In this document: positions 32,209 to 40,081 of the stretch, piece by piece | Layout: each line of letters begins with the position of its first letter | How positions within the stretch are numbered: the stretch's first letter is position 1 | DNA from: Nocardia mexicana NBRC 108244 | GTDB lineage: Bacteria; Actinomycetota; Actinomycetes; Mycobacteriales; Mycobacteriaceae | DNA length: 64,000 nt | Assembly: GCF_001613165.1 (NCBI RefSeq) | Contig: NZ_BDBV01000065.1 | Span: 1 to 64,000 of the forward strand | Direction of reading: 5' to 3' | Made by a program: the position numbers and the translations under genes | Notes under the pieces: generated by a model | The model's database searches: none | Told to the model about the DNA's origin: nothing | Seen by the model: the letters and a program-made list of their open reading frames with translations, nothing else

Positions 32209-34515
32209 CTACCCGGCGCCCTGCTCGGCCCGTCGGCGCACCCGGCGGGCGGCCGCGACCATATTGCGCAGCGACGGCTCCAGCTGCCAGCCGTGCCGGG
32301 TCTTCAAGCCGCCGTCGGGATTCGCCCACAGCCGCTCCGGGGTGACCGCCTCGGCGGCCGCGGTGAGCAGGCCGTCGATCTCGTCGATATCCGGGATGCG
32401 CGCCGAACGGCTTTCGTACACACCGGGTCCCACGCCGTGCGACAGGCCGTTGCCCTCCTCGGCGTCCTCCTTCAGCGCCTTGAGCACCCATTCCAGGGAG
32501 CGGGTGGCGACGATGGCGGTGACGTCGGCATCGAGCTCTTCGATCGCCCGCACGATCTCCGCCCGACCGGAATAGGCGATATGCGTGTGGATCTGGGTCT
32601 CCGGCTTGACCCCGGAGGTGGCCAGCCGGAACGCGTTCACGGCCCAGCGCAGGTATTCGGTGCGGCCGTCGGGACGCAGCGGCAGCAGTTCGCGGACGGC
32701 CGGCTCGTCGACCTGGATGATCGAGACCCCGGCCTTCTCCAGATCCACCACCTCGTCCCGGATGGCCAGCGCCACCTGGTCCGCGGTCTCGTACAGCGGC
32801 TGATCCTGCCGCACGAACGACCGCGCCACCATCGTGACCGGGCCCGTCACAATGCCTTTCACGGGTTTGTCGGTCAGCGACTGGGCGTAGGTGGTCCACT
32901 CCACCGACATCGGCTTCGGACGCGAGACGTCGCCGTAGAGGATCGGCGGGCGCACGCACCGCGACCCGTACACCTGCACCCAGCCGAAGTGCGTGGTGGC
33001 GAAGCCGTCCAGCAGTTCGGCGAAGTACTGGATCATGTCGTTGCGCTCGTGCTCGCCGTGCACCAGCACGTCCAGGCCGATATCCTCCTGCAAACGGATC
33101 GTCGACTCGATCTCGGCCTCGATCCGCTTGCGGTACTCGTCGTAGGACAACCGGCCCTCGCCGAGTTCGTAGCGGGCCTGGCGGACGGCGGCGGTCTGCG
33201 GGAACGAGCCCAGCGTGGTCGCGGGCACCACCGGGAGATTCAGCTTGGCGCGCTGGGCTTCTCGGCGCACCGCGTACGGCTCGCGCTCGCGCATCTGCGG
33301 CGTCAGCGCGTAAACCCGTTGCCGCACAGCGTGCTTCTGCTTGAAGTGCACCTCGCCCGGCCGCTTGCGCCACTTGTCCGACGGACCCTCCGTCAGCGCC
33401 TTCGCCAGCGAAACCACCTCGAGCACCTTCTGTTTCGCGAAGGCGAGGCGGTCGGCGACATTGCCGTCGATGTCGTATTCGACGAGCACGTCGTAGGGCA
33501 CATGCAGCAGCGTCGTCCCGGTGGACACCACCAGATCGGGGCACACCTTGGCGAGTTCGTTGAGGTACTGCAGGGTGACGTAGCGGTCGGCGCGCCACAC
33601 ATTGGTGCCGCCGATCACGCCCGCGTACAGCCGCTTACGCCGGATCCCCGGGATCTGCGCCAGATCCTCCGGGCGCACCCGGAAGCTGGCCAGGTCGAGA
33701 CCGATGGCCTCCACGGCGGTTCCGGCCAGGATCCGCACGGCCTCACCGAAATCACCGTACTGGCCGGTGACCAGGATGCGCGGCCGCAGCGGCGCGGTCG
33801 AAAGCCGCTGGTAGGCCTGCTCGAATGCCGCCAACTCCGCGGGCGTGCGCTCGCTGGTGAAGCAGGGCTCGTCCAGCTGCACGCACGTCGAACCGCGCTT
33901 GGCGAGCAGCTCGAACAGCTCCTCGTACACCGGCAGCAGCCGGTCCAGCAGGGTCAGCGTGTCGAATTCGGATTCGCCGGGGACCTGCCCGGCCTTCGAG
34001 AGCAGCAGCAGCGACAGGGGGCCGAGCACCACCGGCCGCTGCTCGATACCGGCCGCCTTGGCCCGGTCCCACTCGTCGAGCAGGGCCTCGGGATGCAGGG
34101 AGAACTCGGTGTCGGCGTCGAGCTCGGGCTGGCGGTAGTGGTAGTTGGTGCCGAACAGGCGCACCAGCTCCAGCGGCGGCAGGTCCGGGCGGCCGCGCGC
34201 CATCAGGAAGTAGAAGTCCAACGGGTGCAGGCCTTCTCGATACGGCTCGAACCGCTTGGGCACCGCGCCGAACAGCAGCGCATTGTCCAGGATGTGGTCG
34301 TAGAAGGAGAAGGTGTTGCCCGGCACCTGGGTGAGCCCCGCCGCGTGCAGTTCGGCGAACTGGGTCTCCTGGATCTCGCGGCCTACCGCTTCGAGTTCCT
34401 CCCGCGGCAGCGAACCACGCCAGTACGACTCCAGCGCACGCTTGAGTTCCCGATGCGGTCCGATCCTCGGATAGCCGAGAATGCTCGATCCGAATCCGTC
34501 GGTGACGTTGACCAT
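32209..34515 (-). CDS. metE: MetE-like protein lacking zinc ligands
   Basis: At 768 residues this is a full-length relative of cobalamin-independent methionine synthase, which methylates homocysteine from methyltetrahydrofolate-polyglutamate. Both barrels are present and well conserved: LGYPRIGPHRELKRALESYW, SFYDHILDNALLFG, TTLGSFPQT, VLVHGEHERNDM (homocysteine-binding Glu kept) and VDEPAVRELLP. However, of the four zinc ligands known in E. coli MetE (His641, Cys643, Glu665, Cys726) only the His is kept (His645); the others are Ala647 (HTHIAYS), Val669 (AIVATRS) and Gly735 (NPDGGLKTR). A Trp in the GPVT-x-x-x-W-SF region is Arg (GPVTMVARSF). The normal reaction is therefore doubtful. No cobalamin riboswitch is visible upstream. 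The family assignment is sure, the activity is not. Confidence 0.85.
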   Translation of the reverse strand: MVNVTDGFGSSILGYPRIGPHRELKRALESYWRGSLPREELEAVGREIQETQFAELHAAGLTQVPGNTFSFYDHILDNALLFGAVPKRFEPYREGLHPLDFYFLMARGRPDLPPLELVRLFGTNYHYRQPELDADTEFSLHPEALLDEWDRAKAAGIEQRPVVLGPLSLLLLSKAGQVPGESEFDTLTLLDRLLPVYEELFELLAKRGSTCVQLDEPCFTSERTPAELAAFEQAYQRLSTAPLRPRILVTGQYGDFGEAVRILAGTAVEAIGLDLASFRVRPEDLAQIPGIRRKRLYAGVIGGTNVWRADRYVTLQYLNELAKVCPDLVVSTGTTLLHVPYDVLVEYDIDGNVADRLAFAKQKVLEVVSLAKALTEGPSDKWRKRPGEVHFKQKHAVRQRVYALTPQMREREPYAVRREAQRAKLNLPVVPATTLGSFPQTAAVRQARYELGEGRLSYDEYRKRIEAEIESTIRLQEDIGLDVLVHGEHERNDMIQYFAELLDGFATTHFGWVQVYGSRCVRPPILYGDVSRPKPMSVEWTTYAQSLTDKPVKGIVTGPVTMVARSFVRQDQPLYETADQVALAIRDEVVDLEKAGVSIIQVDEPAVRELLPLRPDGRTEYLRWAVNAFRLATSGVKPETQIHTHIAYSGRAEIVRAIEELDADVTAIVATRSLEWVLKALKEDAEEGNGLSHGVGPGVYESRSARIPDIDEIDGLLTAAAEAVTPERLWANPDGGLKTRHGWQLEPSLRNMVAAARRVRRRAEQGAG

Positions 34516-34623
34516 GAGCGGGACACTCCTTCCGAGCCGCGGGTCCAGCCCGACCCTTTTCGCAGCTTATGCCCGGTGCCTTATGCGCGACCATCGTCTA
34601 CGGTGCGCGTTTTCTCGTTGCGA

Positions 34624-34661
34624 CCCTGTCGTTTCGGCCCCAGGGGGCCGAAACGACAGGG
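34624..34661. repeat. perfect 18-bp-arm palindrome upstream of the MetE-like gene
   Basis: The arms 34624-34641 (starting CCCTGTCGTTTCGGCC) and 34644-34661 are exact inverse complements with a 2-base spacer. The right arm runs into the first unit of a 33-bp tandem repeat. There is no T-tract; it looks more like a repeat element or DNA cruciform than a terminator. Confidence 0.75.
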
Positions 34662-34746
34662 AATGAAGTTGGCTGACCTTCCGAGACGACAGGGAATGAG
34701 GTTCGCCGACCTTCCGAAACAACAGGGAACGAGGTTCGCCGCGCGC
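34648..34746. repeat. 33-bp tandem repeat, three units
   Basis: Units start at 34648, 34681 and 34714, with exact 33-base spacing. The shared core is CCGARACRACAGGGAAYGA followed by GTT and, in units 2 and 3, CGCCG. Units 1 and 2 end in GACCTT; the end of unit 3 has diverged. Three units without spacers exclude a CRISPR array. It lies between fadB2 and the MetE-like gene. Confidence 0.8.
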
Positions 34747-34795
34747 CGTCGATCTTCCGTCCCGGCGGCCCATCCCGGCGGGACGCCTCTTATTT

Positions 34796-34830
34796 CCCGT
34801 GCTCGCGGCCCCTGGGGCCGCGAGCACGGG
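34796..34830 (-). terminator. 17-bp-arm palindrome after fadB2
   Basis: Arms 34796-34812 and 34814-34830 (outer CCCGTGCTCGCGG) are perfect complements with one unpaired base, 5 bases after the fadB2 stop. It could fold in fadB2 mRNA as a terminator, though no T-tract follows. Its apex GGCCCCTGGGGCC resembles that of the palindrome at 34624-34661. Confidence 0.6.
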
Positions 34831-34835
34831 ATCCC

Positions 34836-35711
<876 letters not shown>

Positions 35712-35851
35712 GTCCCGCTCCTGCTGGTTGTTCGGTCACGGTGGGGGTGGGGCGAAAGAGCGGGCCGGTGAGCCCGATCCTTCGACGGGGAACGTTATAA
35801 GGATGCCCTCCCCACTGGGGCTGTTCAGTGGGAAGGGCGGTGAGGGCGAAA

Positions 35852-35882
35852 CCGGGACCCGGTGATGCGCTCCGGGTCCCGG
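35852..35882 (-). terminator. hairpin between aceA and fadB2
   Basis: CCGGGACCCGG (35852-35862) and CCGGGTCCCGG (35872-35882) pair over 11 bp around a 9-base loop, about 60 bases after the aceA stop. It is probably a terminator or attenuator for aceA. A second, imperfect stem (CCCTCCCC/GGGAAGGG) lies further on, near 35805-35836. Confidence 0.6.
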
Positions 35883-35942
35883 CTGTCCCGCCGTCACCCC
35901 GGGCGACGCCGGGGCGACGGAGTTACCCGATGGGACGGGAAC

Positions 35943-37229
35943 TCAGTGGAACTGACCCTCTTCGGTCGAGCCCTTCAGCGCGGTGGTCGAGCTGTCGGGA
36001 TCGACGGTGGTGGCGATGGTGTCGAAGTAGCCGGCGCCCACCTCACGCTGGTGCTTGGTGGCGGTGTAGCCCCGCTCCTCGGCCGCGAACTCGCGCTCCT
36101 GCAGGTCGACGTAGGCGGTCATGCCCTCGCGGGCGTAGCCGTAGGCCAGGTCGAACATGCTGTAGTTCAGCGCGTGGAAGCCCGCCAGGGTGATGAACTG
36201 GAACTTGAAGCCCATCGCGCCCAGCTCCTTCTGGAACTTGGCGATGGTGGCGTCGTCCAGGTGCTTCTTCCAGTTGAAGGACGGCGAGCAGTTGTAGGCC
36301 AGCAGCTGGTCCGGGAACTCGCTCTTGACCGACTCGGCGAACTTGCGCGCCAGCTCGAGGTCCGGGGTGCCGGTCTCCATCCAGATCAGGTCGGCGTACG
36401 GGGCGTAGGCCTTGGCACGCGCGATGCAGGGCTCGATGCCGTTCTTGACGCCGTAGAAGCCCTCGGCGGTGCGGGTGCCGTCCAGGAACGGCTTGTCGCG
36501 CTCGTCGACATCGGAGGTGATCAGGGTGGCGGCCTCGGCGTCGGTGCGGGCGATGATCACCGACGGCACGTCGGCGACGTCGGCCGCCAGGCGGGCGGAG
36601 GTCAGGGTGCGGATGTGCTGCTGGGTCGGGATCAGCACCTTGCCACCGAGGTGGCCGCACTTCTTCTCCGACGCGAGCTGGTCCTCCCAGTGCACGCCCG
36701 CGGCGCCGGCGGCGATCATCGCCTTCTGCAGCTCGTAGGCGTTCAGGGCGCCACCGAAGCCGGCCTCGGCGTCGGCGACGATCGGGACCAGCCAGTTCGG
36801 GACCGAGGTGTCGCCCTCGACCGCGGAGATCTCGTCGGCGCGCAGCAGCGCGTTGTTGATCCGGCGGACCACGGCGGGAACCGAGTTGGCCGGGTAGAGG
36901 CTCTGGTCGGGGTAGGTGTGGCCGGACAGGTTCGCGTCGCCGGCGACCTGCCAACCCGACAGGTAGATGGCCTTCAGGCCGGCGCGGACCTGCTGCACCG
37001 CCATGTTGCCGGTGAGGGCGCCGAGAGCGTTGATGTAGTCATCGTTGTTGACGCCTTCCCACAGGATCTCGGCGCCACGCCGCGCGAGGGTGTGCTCCTC
37101 GACAACGGTGCCCTGCAGCTTCGTAACCTGCTCCGCGGTGTACGTGCGGTCGATGCCCTTCCAGCGGGGGTTGGTGTCCCAATCCTGCTGGATTTCCGCA
37201 GCGGTCTTCGGGGTGCCGGCAGTCGACAT
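35943..37229 (-). CDS. aceA: isocitrate lyase
   Basis: Isocitrate lyase splits isocitrate to glyoxylate and succinate, allowing growth on acetate and fatty acids. The 428-residue length fits the short prokaryotic ICL1 type. The catalytic loop KKCGHLGGKVLIPTQQHIRT, metal-binding VPIVADAEAGFGG, and LLAYNCSPSFNWKKHLDD are intact. ATG 37229 (MSTAGTPKTAAEIQQDW) has AAGTGGAG upstream; the frame is open to 37307. The promoter region contains several TTTGC/GCAAA and TTGCTAG elements suited to a RamB-like regulator. It is followed by fadB2. Confidence 0.95.
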   Translation of the reverse strand: MSTAGTPKTAAEIQQDWDTNPRWKGIDRTYTAEQVTKLQGTVVEEHTLARRGAEILWEGVNNDDYINALGALTGNMAVQQVRAGLKAIYLSGWQVAGDANLSGHTYPDQSLYPANSVPAVVRRINNALLRADEISAVEGDTSVPNWLVPIVADAEAGFGGALNAYELQKAMIAAGAAGVHWEDQLASEKKCGHLGGKVLIPTQQHIRTLTSARLAADVADVPSVIIARTDAEAATLITSDVDERDKPFLDGTRTAEGFYGVKNGIEPCIARAKAYAPYADLIWMETGTPDLELARKFAESVKSEFPDQLLAYNCSPSFNWKKHLDDATIAKFQKELGAMGFKFQFITLAGFHALNYSMFDLAYGYAREGMTAYVDLQEREFAAEERGYTATKHQREVGAGYFDTIATTVDPDSSTTALKGSTEEGQFH

Positions 37230-37300
37230 CTCTGACTCCACTTCTTTGTTCGGTCGTGCCCCATGTTCGGAATCCGTCGCGATGTCCGAACTCTGCTGGA

Positions 37301-37446
37301 GCGGCAATTTGCAGGCTTGCTAGGCCCATCGGGTGTACATCCACACGATGGCACACCAGAAAATTGCCGTCTACCTGTTGCTAGTGTGAATCTCTGCTAG
37401 CCGGACCAGGGCATTTGCTAAGTCTGCAAAATTTGCCCAGCAATTG
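37301..37446 (-). promoter_or_regulatory. aceA control region with RamB-like sites
   Basis: The 490 bases between aceA and the lipase gene hold no other gene. Candidate sites: GCAATTTGCAGGC (37304-37316), TTTGC-7-GCAAA (37414-37430), GCAAAATTTGC (37426-37436, perfect palindrome), and TTGCTAG at 37317-37323 and 37379-37385. RamB of corynebacteria and mycobacteria controls aceA through TTTGCAAA-type sites, so acetate-dependent control is likely. The regulator gene is not in the window. Confidence 0.5.
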
Positions 37447-37718
37447 CATGCCACAAGTCTACTCCCGAGTAGGTCTGACGTGGGGTTTTGCGTAACGCCC
37501 GTACTGTTTCGGTGATATCGACCACCGCCGGATTTCGCGGGCCCCCATTCCCGCTTGTGAGGACCTTCACAAGTTCGGGCGGGCGTAGTCGGTGTGCGCC
37601 CGGCCACTTTCCGGCCGACGGACACACCGAGGGGTGATGGACGCTCGTCCAAGTGCCAGACTGGTGCTCGCACCGCGGACAGGGGAGGCATCGGTGCCGA
37701 ACCGGCGAAAGGAACGCG

Positions 37719-38867
37719 ATGCGGAAACCGATCATCGTCGCGGTCAGTGTGCTCCTGGCCGCCGCGGGAATCCTGACCCTGCCGACCGGCGCGGGTGCGG
37801 CACCCGGCGCGACCGGCACCGGGAACGTGGAATCCGTGCAGCCGCTGACGGCGCGGGCCACGCTGCCGGGCTCGGTGAACTCCGAGCGGATGCTCTACAC
37901 CTCCACGACGGTCCGTGACGAGCCCGCCGTCGCCAGCGCCGCGGTGTACTTCCCTCCGGGACCGCCGCCGCCCGGGGGCTGGCCGGTCGTCGCGTGGGCG
38001 CACGGCACCGTCGGACTGGGTGACGACTGCGCGTACAGCGTCGGCGGGCCCGGCGACGTCGAACGCGACTGGGCCTATCTCGGGACCTGGCTGCGGCAGG
38101 GGTATGCGATCGTCGCCGCGGACTACGCGGGCCTGGGCACCCCGGGCGATCACCCGTATCTCAACGGCGTGGTCGAGGCGCACAATGTCGTCGACGCGGT
38201 CAAGGCCGCGACCCGGCACTACCCGTCGATGTCGAACAAGTGGGTCGTGGTCGGACAGTCCCAGGGCGGGGGCGCGGCCGTCGAAACCGCGCGCTACGCC
38301 ACCGAATTCGGCGGGCCGGAGCTGGACTACCGGGGCGCGGTCGGCACCGGAGTCCCGGCCTATATCGAGGACATCCTGACGCCGATGGGGCCGGGGGTGC
38401 CGCCGGTGAAGCTGAGCCCGCACAGCACCGGGTACGCGCTGTACATCCTCAACGGCCTGCGCACCACCTATCCCGAGCTGAATATCGAATCCTTCCTGAC
38501 CGACTCCGGCCGGGACTGGCTGGAGCGGGCGCGCACCGAGTGCCTGCTGCCGCTGGGCGACGAGTTGGCGGCGCAGAATGTGGTGGTGGGCAATCTCTTC
38601 ACCCGCCCGCTGGCACAGATCCCCGATCTGCACGGGCTGCTCGCGGGCTATCTGGGTCTGCCCGAATCCGGTTACGACAAGCCGCTTTTCCTGGGACAGG
38701 GACTGCGCGACACCGACGTGATCACGCCGGAGACGCTGCGGTTCGCGGCGGTGCTGACGGCGAATCGCCAACCGGTGACGCTGAAGACCTATCCCACCGA
38801 TCACAGCGGCACGGTGAATGCGTCGCTGCCGGACTCGATTCCGTTCGTACGCAACCTGTTCGACTGA
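37719..38867 (+). CDS. secretory lipase family protein
   Basis: The 382-residue protein has a signal peptide (KPIIVAVSVLLAAAGILTL, cleavage after GAGA-A) and an alpha/beta-hydrolase domain of the secretory lipase (LIP) type: WPVVAWAHGTVGLGDDCAYS, nucleophile elbow VVVGQSQGGGAAVETARY, and catalytic Asp/His in LGQGLRDTDVITPE and TYPTDHSGTVNAS. It probably hydrolyses lipid esters outside the cell. ATG 37719 has GAAAGGAA upstream and gives a normal signal peptide. It is divergent from aceA, so part of the 490-base gap is its promoter. Confidence 0.87.
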   Translation: MRKPIIVAVSVLLAAAGILTLPTGAGAAPGATGTGNVESVQPLTARATLPGSVNSERMLYTSTTVRDEPAVASAAVYFPPGPPPPGGWPVVAWAHGTVGLGDDCAYSVGGPGDVERDWAYLGTWLRQGYAIVAADYAGLGTPGDHPYLNGVVEAHNVVDAVKAATRHYPSMSNKWVVVGQSQGGGAAVETARYATEFGGPELDYRGAVGTGVPAYIEDILTPMGPGVPPVKLSPHSTGYALYILNGLRTTYPELNIESFLTDSGRDWLERARTECLLPLGDELAAQNVVVGNLFTRPLAQIPDLHGLLAGYLGLPESGYDKPLFLGQGLRDTDVITPETLRFAAVLTANRQPVTLKTYPTDHSGTVNASLPDSIPFVRNLFD

Positions 38868-38923
38868 GCGTGTGTGGCGTGACCGGTTGCGCGGCGATGG
38901 CGTAACCGGTCACCCGGGACTCG

Positions 38924-39148
38924 CTACTCCCCCTCCTCCTCGCACGAGCGGCGGCGGCGCTCGCGCACCTCCCGGGCCCCGAGCAACCCGGCACTTGTCA
39001 CGAAGACCGTCACGGCCGAGGCCCAGTCCCCCGACACGACCCCGACACCGGCGGCCAAGGCGGCGCTCAGCAGGACGGCGAGTATCGGCGGCAGCGACGA
39101 GCGCGGCGGCGGCAGATTCTCCTCGAACGGAACTTTCGGTGCAGACAT
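38924..39148 (-). CDS. small membrane protein beside STAND module A
   Basis: This 74-residue protein has two hydrophobic segments (ILAVLLSAALAAGVGVVSG and AVTVFVTSAGLL) and a charged end REVRERRRRSCEEEGE. I do not recognise its family. ATG 39148 is preferred because GGAG lies about 6 bases upstream; an ATG at 39160 is also in frame. It follows the small genes of STAND module A in the same direction after a 56-base gap and may belong to the same transcript. Confidence 0.5.
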   Translation of the reverse strand: MSAPKVPFEENLPPPRSSLPPILAVLLSAALAAGVGVVSGDWASAVTVFVTSAGLLGAREVRERRRRSCEEEGE

Positions 39149-39204
39149 TGCGAACTCCATTGGTCGACAAATTGGAACAGGTCAGTAATTAGGCAAGGCT
39201 GCGC

Positions 39205-39444
39205 TCAGCGAACGGACAATTCCGGACCGCAGAAAGGCTCACACGGCCTACCGCCGAACGGCCCCGGCGCGACGGTTTTCGTAGAAACTTCCGACGTTCG
39301 CGCGGAGGGATCCCCGCCTTCCACGACGGATACGAAGATCATCACTCCGATCGCGAACAAAACCGCCGCACAGAACAGCACGACCGTCCGCGCGAGCGAA
39401 CCGTGGGGCAACAGGATCGCCAGCGGACCGAACCCGAGAATCAT
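39205..39444 (-). CDS. small membrane protein coupled to the STAND partner gene
   Basis: The 79-residue protein has a hydrophobic N-terminus (MILGFGPLAILLPHG) and a central membrane helix (TVVLFCAAVLFAIGVMIFV), followed by a polar tail with three Pro/Cys pairs (GGRPCEPFCGPE). Its ATG overlaps the stop of the partner gene (ATGA, 39441-39444), so it should be translated with it. The family is unknown. The second module at 42919-43281 lacks an equivalent, so it may be an accessory piece of module A only. Confidence 0.5.
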   Translation of the reverse strand: MILGFGPLAILLPHGSLARTVVLFCAAVLFAIGVMIFVSVVEGGDPSARTSEVSTKTVAPGPFGGRPCEPFCGPELSVR

Positions 39445-39845
39445 CGACTTACCTCCCACAACTCGGCGGGCGCCGGGCACGCCGACGTCCCCCGCGACTC
39501 CGGCTCGCCGTCCCCGGCTTCGCCGGGATCCCCTGCCTCCTCGAGATCGACGCCGTAGGCCCGAAACGCGAGCAGGCACAACACATCCGGGACCGACAGT
39601 CCCAGTTCGCCGGCGTATATGCGGGCGATCTCGCCGTCCCACTGCCCTGCGGGCTCCAGCAGATCCAGCAGCACCATCTCGGCGAGCACGACACCGGCCA
39701 GCGCCTGCGCGCGGGTGAGCCTGCGGTGGGTCGGCAGATAGGACAGCACCCACCGTCCCTGATGCGATTCGGGCAGGTCGATCCGAAACGCTACCTCGTG
39801 GGCCACGTCGCTCCTGATCAACCAGTCCGAGGCCAGAATTGCCAT
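39441..39845 (-). CDS. conserved small partner protein of STAND module A
   Basis: This 134-residue protein is divergent from the STAND gene and clearly paralogous to the gene at 42919-43281: both begin MAIL..DWLI.SDVA.EVA and share RIDLP, WVLSYLPT, RLTR.QA.AGVVLAEM and W.G..A. The C-terminus is acidic and variable. It has no signal peptide or membrane helix. I do not recognise the family. The repeated pairing with a STAND protein suggests a ligand, regulator or antitoxin-like partner. ATG 39845 is chosen by alignment with the paralogue and has GGAAGG about 8 bases upstream. Confidence 0.65.
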   Translation of the reverse strand: MAILASDWLIRSDVAHEVAFRIDLPESHQGRWVLSYLPTHRRLTRAQALAGVVLAEMVLLDLLEPAGQWDGEIARIYAGELGLSVPDVLCLLAFRAYGVDLEEAGDPGEAGDGEPESRGTSACPAPAELWEVSR

Positions 39846-40081
39846 TGTTCGTATCCTTCCGGGTGCAACGGCCGGAGCTGATCGGCCGATATCATCGATG
39901 GTCGCCGGAAAATCGCCCGCCGTGAATCTCGAGGGGGCCGCGGATTTATTCACACCCGCCTTCTTCCGCATATCCCCATGACCTGGCAGGATGTGAGTTG
40001 CCACGGCGGAATATTCACAATCCGGGTGGCGATTACCGGCGCCGACCTCGAGGCGCCTGCATCGCGAACGGGAGGTACGCG

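Noticed and set aside
34516..34623. Riboswitch upstream of the MetE-like gene
   Set aside because: No SAM or cobalamin riboswitch core could be recognised on the minus strand; only a short GGGTC/GACCC stem was seen.
34648..34746. Possible CRISPR array
   Set aside because: Three 33-base units abut without spacers and no cas gene is present, so it is a simple tandem repeat.
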